Source: Dromaius novaehollandiae (lineage: Eukaryota > Chordata > Aves > Casuariiformes > Dromaiidae). From it: a stretch of 64,000 nt of DNA. The position numbers and the translations under genes are program-made. The notes under the pieces are model-generated. The model was not told the origin of the DNA. It did no database searches and saw only the letters and a program-made list of their open reading frames with translations. Location: assembly GCF_036370855.1 (NCBI RefSeq), contig NC_088130.1, positions 68,486,941-68,550,940 of the forward strand, in the 5' to 3' direction. Below, in pieces: positions 39,401-51,314 of the stretch (positions are counted from its first letter, which is position 1; every line of letters starts with the position of its first letter).

Positions 39401-42400
39401 GGTGACGTACCACCACGAGCAGGCAAAGAGAGCCGAGGCTGGGCGTGCTGAGCCCATGCCAGGACACCCAGAAGGTCAGAGACATTTCAGTGCCTTCCTC
39501 CTCCATATCTTTAAGGACCATGCCTTGAGCATCCTGAAAAAAAATTGCTACTATTCACAGCGAGAATAGCCTTTCCCAAGAAATCCCCACAGATTAGCTG
39601 GTGTTATAGTGCTAGGTGTTATCCCAGCACCTTTGCAAGGACACATGTGATGAGAGGTCACCTCCCACATCCTTCTAGATGATCATCAGGTTGCAATTGA
39701 ATCCTGCCGTTACCCAAACGGTGCTCAAGGCCAGTTTGACAACTAAGGGTGATGGGCTGGCTCCTTCCCCAGCCAAACTCCCTGCCTCGTGCAGGGGGGG
39801 TCCACAGTTGTTGCACAGCAGCGGCACGTTGCTCCCCGTTCACTCCATCGAGTTGGTTCATCAGCCAGGATAAAGCATCCTGGATCCGGCCAGCTTTATG
39901 CCCGCTCGAGCCCCAGCTCAGGGAACTGAAACAGCTGCTCCGTGTCGGGGGCAAGCTGGGGCTGATTTACTGCCCTGCGAGGTGGGCGCATGAGCAAGCT
40001 TGTTTGTTGGTAAACCCAGCATGATTTATTCCTCCTATTAATTCAGTATCCTTCAGCAGGCGTGGTGCGCCTGTGCCATTCAGCAATCCCTTTATTTATT
40101 ATTTTATTCCTGGATGCTCTGTGCTTGGAACAAAGATGTGCATTGTTCTACCCTCTGGCTGACAAACAGACACTATTTTTTAAAATTCCTGCTGGGTTGT
40201 TTTCTCCTGGTTGTGCTGAATCAGCTTTTAACTTCCATTAAAAAGCTTTTTATTTAAAAAAAAGCAAAATCTGTTTTCCTAATCCCACTGATTTACCTCC
40301 TTAAACAGCTTCAACAGCATTGTGTTGCTCCAGGATGCTGTTTGTGCCGGACTACCCCGACTGCGCTGCCTATAGCGTACCATCCCCAAGCTTTACAGCG
40401 ACCGAGGTCAAGGAACAAAATGAAAAACCAAGCCTGTGCTCGGGCATGTACTGACACAGCTTCTTCAGGAAGGCAGCTTTCAGGAAAAAAAGATCTCGGC
40501 ACGCATTGCATTTAGAAGTGACCCATTGCAAAACAGACATCAAGCATCTCTCTTCTGGGTACTGGACTCCTGTTGCCTATCCAGAATCTCGGGAGACTGT
40601 GCTGAAGCAATCGCAGATAATATTTTGACTGGGCTGGCTGACCACAAAAAGGGTCTCGGGCTATAACAGAAAACAGCAAAGTAGATCCAAGGTTGGTTGT
40701 GGAGAGCGATACTTAAGGACAACCTTGAGGTCGCAGTCTAGCCCAGACATACCAAGGGTATTATAATCCCCTCCGCAAACTGCTGAAACCAGACCCTGAG
40801 GTTGCTCGTGCCTGTTCCTACAGCTTGAAGCTTACCTAGGTATCCAGGGCTTGAGCAGAGGAAACACCTCCATAACAGTCCCGTAATGGCCTCCTCGAGC
40901 TGCACCTACCGCCGACAATTACTGGTGAAACTGCTTCAGGGCTGGACACGTGCGGCGTGTAGATGTTCACCGGGTGGGAAAGGCTGTTACCGGCAACCCA
41001 GACTGGCTGAAGGTGATTTTCAAGGGTGAAACAAAAAAAATCTACTTAAAAACAGACAGCTGTTTGTGCTGGCCCCGGATCGAGCTTGTGGTTTCTCTCT
41101 GTGAGCTGCAAGGCTGACGGCTTGCGACAAGTACATTGCAGAACCGCAGCAGATGCAAGCTGATGTCGTGGCACGTGTGACGGCTACCGGGGGAGAGCAC
41201 CCATGTGCCAAGTGTGACCCCAGGGATCAGTGTGGCAACTGTGTGCACAGCTGTGTGCAAGCACAAGTCACGATAAACCAAAAAGACGCAGAGTCTCTCT
41301 CTGCCCCACCATGGGACATCAAAGGCCCCAGGGTACCATCAGCACTGGCCAAGTGTGAAAAAAGGACATGCTTATACGGCAACTACAAACTTCTTCAACT
41401 CTGGTATCAGAGATCTTTCTTCATCTTAGTCTGCAGGAAAAAATAGTCCCTGACATTGGGTCACTGAGCGATAGCTCTGAATTCCTTGCCTCTGGGATAC
41501 GGTCTGGTCTCCAGCATGTCATTTACACCCTCAAGGGAATACTCCAGAAAAGGAGCATTACTGGTTTGGACAGCTAAGATCCCTCACTAATTCTGCAAAG
41601 CTCCAGGACAACCTCCCACCAGTTATTGGGGTAAAACCAACTTGCTCCCCTGATACATGGCCAGCACTCTTGGGCAACAGCTGGGAGAAGCGGTCCCCAA
41701 GCATCTCCTCAAGAGCAGTGCTGAGGCTGGGGCTCATCACACTGCAGGGGTCATTTGCTGTCAGACTACAGGTCTAAGCTTACGAAAGGGGCTGATAAAA
41801 GAGAACAAGTTAAAATACTAGCCAAAACCAGTGGTCATCAATGCCTAGAGTGGCTTCAGCAAATCCTATGCAATTGCAAATGTTCTTGATGTCAAAAAGC
41901 AAGTGGTTTCCAAAGCTACAGCATTTTGTCTTGCTTTTCAACTCCGGCAACAGAAGTTTTGTCACCTGGGGAACTCTAGGAAGGAAAGTAATACATTTTA
42001 GTGCTTATGTAATACAAATTAGACTGGAAGCAAAGGAAAGAGGTGACAGATTGTGACTAATGAGTAACTTTCTATAGACAACTGGCATCCCTGGACCATC
42101 ATCTAAGAATAGCTGAGACTGCAAAATAAGTGAGGAAGAGTTAGGAAGATGGATTTCATCCTTTTTCCTGATCACCTGCTTACCAGCTGCACAGAAAGCC
42201 CACGGAGGACAAAGACACAAGAGAAAGCCTGAAAGAGCAACAGAAGAACTTGCAGGAAGACCACAGATAAAGCATTTTTCTCCACCCATGACAATACATC
42301 TTGTCTTATTCATATTGTCCTTCCACGGCCCAGGCCAGACTTCTAAGATAACTCAGGAGACATTTCTAAGGGCTGTATTTTCAAGGTGTTCAGATGCCAA

Positions 42401-43860
42401 AAGAAGCAGCTGGGAACAGTGTGGGATCTCCAAAAGTGCTGCCTTCAAAGGATGCTTCCAGTGATGTGGAGGATGTGGCCCCTCAAGAATCTGCCCCGCA
42501 ACGGAGGGCATTGGCTGAACTCCCTTCTACATTCATCAGTCTGCCATTATTCTGCACGTTATTCTTCAAAACAGCCAGACATCACGTCTAAGATGGTAAT
42601 ACTCATGCCTAGAAGGCCTTTCCCAAGGCAGAAGTGACCGTACCGCAATTAAACCTGCAGCCCCAGACCAGTTCCCCAGCATGTTTGTAAACATTCCCGC
42701 CAGAACGGCACATTTTATGGACATTGTGGTTGATGCTTTCGCTCATCAAGATTTCACTCATCACTCAGGAAACACAGGTTATTAACAGGAGTTTCTAAAT
42801 ACACAGGAATGCTTAGTTGAGCACCCAAGAAATCTAGATGTTTGGATAAAAAAAAAGAAAAAAGTATTCTCAAGTCTACACTCACTGGACTTTGTGCCAA
42901 CCCTCCCCTGACCTTTTTCTCCTACCGCCTGGTAAAGCTGGCCCAGCAAAGTGAAAGGACCCCAGAGCAGACCTTGAACTGCAATCGGCTCTGGTTGCCT
43001 TTGCTGTGAAACTCAGTGAGTTCTGTTTATTAAAAAAGCGCTTCAACTTCCTAGAGTAAAAGATGAAGGAAGTAGCTGAGCTGCCTCCGTGGCGAGTTTG
43101 GTGGGTGGATCAGCTTCCTTGGAAGCAAACCAAACCTGGTGGTTCTCACGTTAGGAGTTACTGGGACTTCCCAGGCAGAAATACACCCGCCTGCAGCGCG
43201 AGGGAAGCCCCCAATCTTCTGTGCATGAGCTGCAGGGACAACCTCTGGGGCCGTAGGGAAGTCCCCGTGTCCTAAGTGCAGGTGCACACGTGAAGGCCAC
43301 GGACACACACACGCTGCACTGGTTATCTGCACGTGTGCAGCAAAGCTCACAGATCCAGGGAACGCAGTTTTGCTGCTGGGAGCACAGTATTACGCAGTGC
43401 CTGTCCTGCCAGTCTGAGACGTCCCTCACACGTTAAGTGTGAAGCCCATGGGCTGCACCGGTGCAGGAACAGTGCTGGGTACATCTGAGACTCCCGGTCA
43501 GAGAAATCCAGGGCATCCAACCTGGATGTACACCCTGAACTACTACTTTGTTCCTTTTTTTAGTTATGTTGAGGTTGCCCTCACCCAGAACACTTACACA
43601 TTTTAATGACTTTTGGCATTCACTTTTCTTTTTTTCATCTAAAAAATATTAATTGACATTTTCTCCCTATCCTCTTTTCAATTATAACATACTTTATCAC
43701 TCAGAGTCTGTTTAGGATTTACCCCACATGTGGAGATTATGCATTTGGCCTATGTGCATCCTAGGGAGGTCCTTACAGCAGCAAGGAATCCGCTTGGAGA
43801 AGATGGAGGGTTTCCCCATGGTTGCACAGCAGAGAGAAGGAAGTGTTGCATATGCAAACC
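33470..43860. other. Intergenic or intronic, no gene recognised
   Basis: No supported exon. A minus-strand AATAAA at 35149-35154, next to an A-rich tract (35113-35146), could end a minus-strand gene lying to the right. ACAA2 is the next neighbour in human, but no thiolase sequence was found. There is a TA-rich repeat at about 35615-35650, and an AT-rich stretch at 40020-40260 that may be conserved non-coding DNA. A strong plus-strand acceptor (polypyrimidine then CATCAG, near 37229) precedes a short open frame with no recognised product. Confidence 0.4.
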
Positions 43861-43863
43861 TAC

Positions 43864-43945
43864 CCACTTGGCATAATTTTATCAGAAGTAAAACATCTCT
43901 ATCCAAGCTGCTTTCTAGAGGAAAAAAAATTCTATGGAAATCAGG
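43864..43945 (-). other. Candidate exon C, unidentified minus-strand gene
   Basis: An 82-base block bounded by a long pyrimidine tract ending TTCCAG on its 5' side and donor GTAGGT (43858-43863) on its 3' side. Only one frame is open through it (27 codons, including ESSLDRDVLLLIKLCQV). Its starting phase (0) does not fit directly after exon B (which ends in phase 1), so another exon would be needed between them, or it belongs elsewhere. The protein family is not recognised. Confidence 0.3.
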
Positions 43946-44175
43946 CTGGAAGATTAAAAAGAAGTAGCAACACACTTTGGGACTGGTTATGGAGCCTGTG
44001 CTCAGGCTGCTAAGCCCACAGAAAGTTAGAAGAGAGAAGGGAAATTTTGCTTGTCGTCCCACTGAGGGAGTTGTGGTTCATAGGCAGCTGCTCAGGGCAG
44101 CTACAGCGTTATCACTTGACCTCTCAAAGCAGAGAACCGCAATGTGCTAGACTCATCACAGATCTCCTCTTCTAG

Positions 44176-44357
44176 GAGATCTATCAAATGTCAGAAAAAA
44201 ATCGGAGCTATAACCTCCATAAGGAGAGGGAAGAAGCCTCTCTGAGCATCAAACAGCACCAGGCATCCAGGGCAGAAGATAGAGGAGACCAAGCCAAAGC
44301 CTGGGGGGACACTGTGCATGGCCATGTGAACATGCGTGACATGGAAAATGAGCAACT
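44176..44357 (+). other. Candidate plus-strand exon, unidentified
   Basis: Acceptor CTCCTCTTCTAG and donor GTAAGT bound a 182-base block with one fully open frame of 60 codons that is rich in charged residues (for example NLHKEREEASLSIKQHQASR). It lies on the opposite strand to candidate exons A-C. No partner exon with matching phase was established, so chance is a serious alternative. Confidence 0.25.
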
Positions 44358-45113
44358 GTAAGTGGTGCATGACTAATTAAAAATGGAAATAAAGTCTAAA
44401 AGTGGTGGAAGAAAGGAAGGGAGCAAACGACTGAATGAAAGTAGAGAAGTAGAAAAGAGAACGAAAGTCTTGAAAGACAACACGTAGAGTGATTTCTGCT
44501 GTACCCAGGAGCCAAATTAGAAACTCCTGGTCCCTCTGACCAGGATGGTGGATGGAGGTGACAGAGTTTGCAGTAAATACATTTATGTGACTGGAGAGGA
44601 GTGAAGGCCTGAGCAGCTCTGCTCTTTGCTGATGCTTTTTGCTCCAACTTGCTCCCAGGCTGCTTTCTCTACAGAACCAGAAATTCACGCTCTATGCGAA
44701 GTCTGCAGACCTGAGAAGGTGGCATTGCCGATTTCAAGAGAAGAAAAATTATTAGTAGTAAATAGATATAACTCCCAGTGGGGCAAATGACAGAAAGTAA
44801 GGCTTCATTTAGTAACACTTTAGATGCCTTCAAAAATAGCCCTTCAGAGCACTCCTTTTAGACCTAGTAAACACACAGGATGTGCATTAACATGCCTAAG
44901 TGAGAGATTTTTGCTCATGGGCTATTGCAATAAAAACCAAGGTATCTTTTACATGAAGCCAAGTGGAAGAAGTTGGTTGAGCAGAACTAATAAACGTATT
45001 TTAAACCCAGTGCCTCAAGGCTACTGTTGCTTTTAGGGACTTGTTTAAGAAAAGCTCCTGTTATTATGCTGAAGATGCAGTATACCCACTGATATGTCCT
45101 TAAAAATGCTTAC

Positions 45114-45216
45114 CTAGCGAATTCAGAAACATGTCTTCAGATGCTAGAGATACCATTTTCCAGTCAGATCTGGCATGTTCTTTCCATGTTGAATAATCTT
45201 CAGTTGTTCGTTTGCT
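45114..45216 (-). other. Candidate exon B, unidentified minus-strand gene
   Basis: A 103-base block between acceptor CTTATTTTTCAG (5' side) and donor GTAAGC (45108-45113). One frame is open (34 codons plus one base), including TTEDYSTWKEHARSDWKMVS; the other two frames have stops. It starts in phase 0, matching the phase-0 end of exon A 0.8 kb upstream. No family is recognised. Confidence 0.4.
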
Positions 45217-45984
45217 CTGAAAAATAAGGTAAGATAAATGTTAAGAATAGTTTGCTGTCTACAGTCAAGCTATTCCTTGTGTAATGATAAGCTCATCTGA
45301 CCTTATCTGTATCACAGGCAATATATTTTCATTCACCCAAGCCCAATGCCTTGACAAAGTCCATTTTAGAAAGACTTTCTTACTGATTGATCTCCATAAA
45401 GAGACAGAGCACTCCTCATTTCCTGCGGCTCTCTGTCCTAAGGCTTAAACACCCAGTTACTTCCAATTTGCATTATGTATCTCAGCAACCACCAGCAGAT
45501 TTTTTGCATTTTTTTCCCTAGATTAAAGACATCTTTACTAATTAGAACTTTCTCCTATGAAAATATTCACTTACATAGCCCAGTCACCCCTTAATCATTT
45601 TTCTGATTCAATAAATAGATCGAGTTCTTTAATCACAGCACAGTAATGCATTTTCCCACTCCTTTTCCGTTGTCTCAACTCAACCCAACTTTTTTGTACT
45701 CTCTCCTGCACCTTGCCTAATTTGTCAACATCCTCTGGAGTATTGGGTCAATGGAGCTGAAATACTGGTCTAACTGTTGCTATATACAATGGGGAAACAA
45801 TTATCCCTGGTAACTCCTCCACAATTTTGACATTGAGGTTTTTTTCCCTTTTCTCCTAAAAAAATCACAATGAATTCTTCAGCTCTGATGACAGCCAGGG
45901 TTTAGGTCCAAGTTAAATGCCTGAAATTGGGATATGCAATATCTGACCTGTTGGCATGCAATCCGCCAAGCTCCTCCAGCTCAC

Positions 45985-46188
45985 CTGTGCTACAGCCCAC
46001 TTAAAATCTTCTTTATGGATACAGGAAATGGCACTGAAATCTTCACCAGTATCCCCACGGTACAAAGAGGCCTTCACAAAGTCAATGTGTCTTACATCTA
46101 GGTATTTGCCTTTATCAACCAAAAATCGTAATTTCCTCAAGGAAATGGGGTCGTTTTGACAAAAATCCACTTCCCACAAAGGAAGATG
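45985..46188 (-). other. Candidate exon A, unidentified minus-strand gene
   Basis: A 204-base block (68 codons, phase 0 at both ends) with donor GTGAGC (45979-45984) and a moderate acceptor (GCCAG, with CTCTAAC just upstream, which is close for a branch point). The frame includes ISLRKLRFLVDKGKYLDVRH and ends CIHKEDFKWAVAQ. The HKEDF/DF spacing faintly recalls EF-hand helices, but no calcium-loop consensus is visible. It joins exon B in frame. Function is unknown. Confidence 0.4.
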
Positions 46189-47648
46189 CTGGCGTTAGAG
46201 CTATAAAGCAGCCCAGTCACCACACTGCTAAGCCGGGTTCATCCCTCCCACCAAAGCTATGGGACATTCTGCCGGGAGAGGGGAACACTGTCCCATGGAA
46301 GTTTTCTGACCCAAATATTCACCGGCATACAAAACTGAACTCAGACCTGAGCTTCCCAAAAGTGACCTTTTTTTCTTCCTGGGCCAAAAGAAGGACTAAC
46401 TCCAGAAAGAGGTGTGGAGGAAGACCTACCTCAGACCAGTGTGTAACTAGGAGCTGGATATCCAAGAGCAAATTATTGCTCTGAATCATGGAGAAAATCA
46501 ATTTGAACCTGAATCTCCAGAGCTCCAGCTGGACGTGGTAAGCCTTGGGCTACCAAATATAATAGAAAGAAGACAGAAGGAACCAGTTTCCTGTGAAAAA
46601 CGGCTGATTTGGGCTCAGTGCCCCCCTGCAGAGCAGCTGCAGAGGTGTGACCCAAAGGTCCAGCTGGAGGTGGAGGCAATGCTGCTCGGTCTCCTTGGAA
46701 TATCTGGGCTGCAAGAACGTGACATGGGCCTCAAAGGCCCATAGTCAGATACAAGGTTAGCCCACAACGGGGCAGGATGAGGAAGAAAGGGAGCAGACCT
46801 CATAGGGTCTACACACGCGCGTGCACCTCCAGGATCACTGACCACAGCGATTTTATCAAGCTCACCAGGCCAGCAAGTGCAAAGTTTCTGCTCGTTGGCC
46901 AAGGCTGACAGCTGATTTACTCCTTGCATTGTGAACATCAGCGCAAACGTGAATCACAGCTGTTCTAGCGATCACTGAAGTCCGGTCTCCACAGCCGATT
47001 TTCCTAAGACCCCTCCAGGCATCTTCCTCCCGGCTGATTTCCAATGGGACAATTACATGGAGGGCAATGGGCAGGAAGAGAAAGTTTTGGACAGGCTCCT
47101 GCGGGGAGTTTCGCCACTACCTGCTGTCCTCGCTCCATCCCGCGTCCGGCACGGTGCCACACGGCACTGCTCGGCAGCGGGGAACTCTGCGTTTAATAGC
47201 ACGCCGTTAACGTCACGCGTCAACCCCCCTGTGAACTGGCCTGCTGGTCCATTTTGTAAATCATTGCCTCAGTTTAGGGCTGCACATTTTAGCTGATTTG
47301 CATCTTGGTGCATTTTTCCGGGCAGGAGAACTGGACTTTTAGAAATATTCCACATTAAGCCCTTGGTGACTGGTGACCCAGCACCTCTTCACGGGCCTGG
47401 CCCTGGGCTCCTGGAACCCTTAGCAGGTAAAATCCCCAAATCCTTGCTCTGCGATTTAACAGAGGAAACATTCCCAGTGTCTCCGTCATGATCTAGCATG
47501 CGTCTAGATGCTTGATTTAGCTTCAGTGTCAAGAGAAAACAAGAGTGCTTAGTCAATTCACACACTGCCGTTTGCTGAGCACTCGCCCTCCGCAAATACA
47601 ATTAGCTCTAAACCAGTGAATCAGGCTACGTTTGCAAACGAGTCTGAA

Positions 47649-48018
47649 TGAATCACAGAAGGGCTCAGGTTGGAGGGGACCTCTGGAGATCATCTGGTCC
47701 AACCCCCCTGCTCAAGCAGGGTCACCTAGAGCACGTTGCACAGGATCACGTCCAGGTGGGTTTTGAACGTCTCCAGAGAAGGAGACTCCACAACCTCTCT
47801 GGGCAGCCTGTGCCAGTGCTCTGTCACCCTCACAGGAAAGACAGTTTTTCCTCATATTCAGATGGAACTGCCTGTGTTTCAGTTTGTGCCCGTCACCTCT
47901 TGTCCTGTCGCTGGGCACCACTGAGAAGAGTCTGGCCCCATCCTCTTGACACCCTCCCTTTAGATATTTGTATACGTTGGTAAGATCCCCCCTCAGCCTT
48001 CTCTTCTCCAGGCTAAAT
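47649..48018 (-). mobile_element. CR1 LINE, 5'-truncated, with its 3' end
   Basis: About 370 bases of CR1 3' region in minus orientation. Landmarks on the plus strand are GAATCACAGAAGGGCTCAGG (the reverse of the CR1 tail repeat TTCTGTGAT), GGAGATCATCTGGTCCAACC, CTCTGGGCAGCCTGTGCCAG and CTTCTCTTCTCCAGGCTAAA. It has the genuine 3' end at 47649 and is 5'-truncated at about 48018, the usual state of CR1. Better preserved than the fragment at 19.8 kb, so probably younger. Confidence 0.93.
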
Positions 48019-49449
48019 CTTTAGTAAAAGGCAAAAGATTTATACGATCTGAAGAGAAACCAGAGTATAATGCCAGCAGAACAAAACTGTAGTGGCCTTC
48101 CACATTTAAAACAGGGGAGGAAAAAACATGAAATCCGTAATTAAAATCACCGTTGCTATGTGGTACCAAAGAGAGAGAGAAGATGGCTCGTCTCAGAGCT
48201 GTGCACCCTGCATGTCTCTGCGCCATCTCCGTGCCTTCAAACTCCAGGCCAGCTTCTCAGCAATGAGCCAAAAATCAACATTTGCACCTTACAACAACAA
48301 CACATGCTGCATTTATGGAGCACCTTTAATCCTGGCTGAAGTGTTTATGGACCGTGGCTCTAATTTCACTTTCAGCTGCATCTGTGCGAGCCTGCGCTGG
48401 CTGTGAGAGAGCTGAATTAAAGGAGGCCCGAAATCACCGCAGTGAATAACAGACAACAAGGAATGAACTCCCTACGAAGCCCATTTGGCACTGGCAGGGC
48501 CTATTTGTTTTCTGCCTGTTTTTCTTTATTCCCGGCTATTCCCACTCCTCAGTGCAAAGAGAAAATGAGGAGGAGGCTGCAGCTCAGCTAACATAACAAA
48601 GCAGGATTTGCTCCAGGGGACTTGATTGGCATGGGAAAGACAGCAGACCTTGGAGGCCTCAGTTTAGATCAAATCCCATTTTGCCAGGTCCCTTACAGGT
48701 ACCCAGAACGTTCATTGCATAAAGGAACAATATGAAGGGTGGAAAGGGCACTAAAGGGGCAGGTAAATGAGGTGAGTCAGCCAGGCCACAAAACCCATCG
48801 ATAGCTCCCAGTCCCTTGCGGTACCTGCTAAAAACCTGTGTGCACCCATGCAGATTACGTTACTTAATGTTATACCCTCCACACAGTCTCGAGAGTTTGG
48901 GGTCTGTTGATGGGCAGTGTCTTAAGATAACGAAGAGCCCACCCTAATACAACACACAGCGTTCCTGAAACACCCAGGAAGGCACCAAAGCCTTTTGCAA
49001 ATATTTGGAAAACCTCCTTGCGGGTTTAAGCACCAGGCCATGCGGAGGCTTTTTGCTTTGCAGGCATGTGATGCTCTCCTGCAAACGCGGGGTAGCGTTT
49101 GCTGCAAAGGTCTAGCGATAAACGCTGGGGCTGAGCATCTGCTTGATCATGCTCCTTCGCTGACCGCCGCGTTTCTGTTTGTGTAATGGTCCGTTCTGCG
49201 GAGGGCTACAGAAGTTGGGCATCTGCTAGGACATCACTGACGTGGAGGGGCAGAGATGGTGGCTTTTATCCTCCACAGTTCTCCCCAGTATTGCATTCGC
49301 AGATGGACACCGAGAGGGATCTCTACGGATTTTAGACAAAATACAAGAAATTGGGCGCGCTCAGGGATTCTTGCCTTATAAAAAGCCTCCGACACCTCCA
49401 CTAATCCAGCCCCTTTCTCTGCCCAGCTCAATCAAGGAACTAGTTTCTT

Positions 49450-50120
49450 CTCTGAAACGTCCAGTGTGGGAGTCGCTGGAGCTTCCAGCGCCTTTCTCTC
49501 GTGACAAGGATTGTGTTGGGCGCCGAGGGCTGCGATGAGATAAATCCACGCTCATGACATACAGTGGGCAACGGTACAAGCCTCTCCCGCTCTCATTAAC
49601 GCTGTAATCCCGGGGTCCTTTTTGGCAGCTCCCAGCCCCCGGGAGAGGAAGAAAGGACCTGTTTTGCCTGAAGGGGCTTAGGTGGAAAGCTGCCAGGTGG
49701 AACCCGGCCAAGACTCGGCAGACCGCGACAGACGGACCCACGCCGCGTAGACGGCGGCAGTTACTCAAGGGAAGAAGTTGGCCAAGGAGGGCGAAACGCA
49801 CGCACGCACGCACGCAGCCGCCCGTCCACCGCAGGGGCCGGCCCGTTGCTGCAGGAGGTCAAAGTCCAGCGAGGTGCTTTACGATGCCTTGGAGCTGCGT
49901 CGGGCTTTCGGGGGCAGCACGGCGGCGGTGCGGGCACATGAAGCTGTGCCTCGGCGAGCGACGATTTGCATTTGAAGAGGTTTGCCGAGCCCGTTCCCAG
50001 GAGGTTTGCTTGATGCATGGCTTAGCAGGAGGGGCGGTTTGGTTTTATTTGCCGCGGGACTTGGCACGCGCTGACTGCTCCGTATTCACCGCCGGCTCCG
50101 GGGACATGGGCCCCGCAAGC
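49450..50120. promoter_or_regulatory. Orphan CpG-rich patch
   Basis: CpG density rises here compared with the surrounding 15 kb, most strongly at 49700-50110, and includes an ACGC tetranucleotide repeat (49796-49816). Such patches often mark promoters. No first exon was recognised on either strand, although it lies upstream of the minus-strand candidate exons A and B. Confidence 0.35.
49796..49816. repeat. ACGC tetranucleotide repeat
   Basis: Five copies of ACGC in tandem within the CpG-rich patch. Confidence 0.9.
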
Positions 50121-51268
50121 CACCTCTAATTTTCCGAGACCACATAGAAAGCCCGTGGCTGCAGCTTGGCACAGGAGTGCTGGCTCGTCCAGCTCCAGGG
50201 CACAGGCCTGGCCAGCTCCTTCTCTTTAATTAACATTTTGAAGAGCTGAAACCTTTTCTGCGCAGTTTTGTCACTCTGGGTGGAAGTGATGTTCTGGTCC
50301 TCCCTAATCGTTTCTAAGAGAGCACACCGTCAAAAGTAAATATACTGTTTATGCAGCAATTTGCTCTTCATAAAGTCTGGGCACTTGGGTATGAACTCTG
50401 CTGGCTTTCTGCTTCTGGAATAGGAAGGCTGTGCTACATAGCACTGCAACATCAGTTTCTTCTCAACAAGTTGTCAAGCCTGGCCTTGGTTTTTTAGCAT
50501 TAGCACAGGGCATCGTGTCCAAAAAACAGACAGTCCCCATTTCTCAAGAGTAGATGGTTGCCCCACACTCGATTAAGACAAAAAGTGTGTGGTATGTGTG
50601 CAAAAGGAAAGAATTTCTTATACTGGTTTGACAAAATGTCACAATGACCAAAGGATGACCTGGTGGGACTTGTACTCATGTATCTTTTCACCTGTTAAGT
50701 GGTAAGTGCTTTCACAAACCTAAAAAGTAAAGTGCCTGCACCACAGAGCTCCTAATGCAGAAACAGGTATAAAATCCTTTTATATTAGCCAGATTTGAAA
50801 GCTGAAACAGATATTGGAAAGATCACTATCCTTAGACTTGTGAACTTAGATGCGATCTACATGATACAGCTACTGTGAAGGTGGTCATCACAATATCCTT
50901 GTTCTGCTACGATAGCACATATAAGATGTCCTATTTATTTAAAGATATTTTAAGAATCCTCTCTGTACTGCTTAGTTTTTATGGGCTGGTTCCTTTGTTA
51001 CATCCCAGCTTCTGGCTATTGGCAGAGCATCTTCATGATGCATTTAACTTTCCATCTTGCAGAACACAGTGAGAGGACTAACAACCTCAGCATCTCCGCA
51101 ACTTGCAGGCACAGTCTCCTAGTCACCAGGTTTGACCACATAAGGCACTGAAAACTTGAGAAAATAAGACAAAAAGTTTACCGGGAATTTTGGGAGGAGT
51201 GGCTGTCACAAAACCAGTTTCAGCTCTACAGAGAATTCTCCAGGTCACTGATGTATCTCACTGAAAAG

Positions 51269-51314
51269 TTTTACAAAATCCTTTAAAATCCTTTACAAAA
51301 TCCTTTACAAAAAA
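51269..51314. repeat. Short tandem AAAATCCTTT repeat
   Basis: Three copies of AAAATCCTTT at 10-12 bp spacing (alternating TTAC/TTA linkers), followed by a poly-T/poly-A junction near 51316-51335. Confidence 0.85.

Noticed and set aside
42394-42594. 65-codon plus-strand frame beginning MPKEAAG
   Set aside because: Looks mildly protein-like, but the acceptor is weak, there is no donor, and a second frame is open over the same bases.
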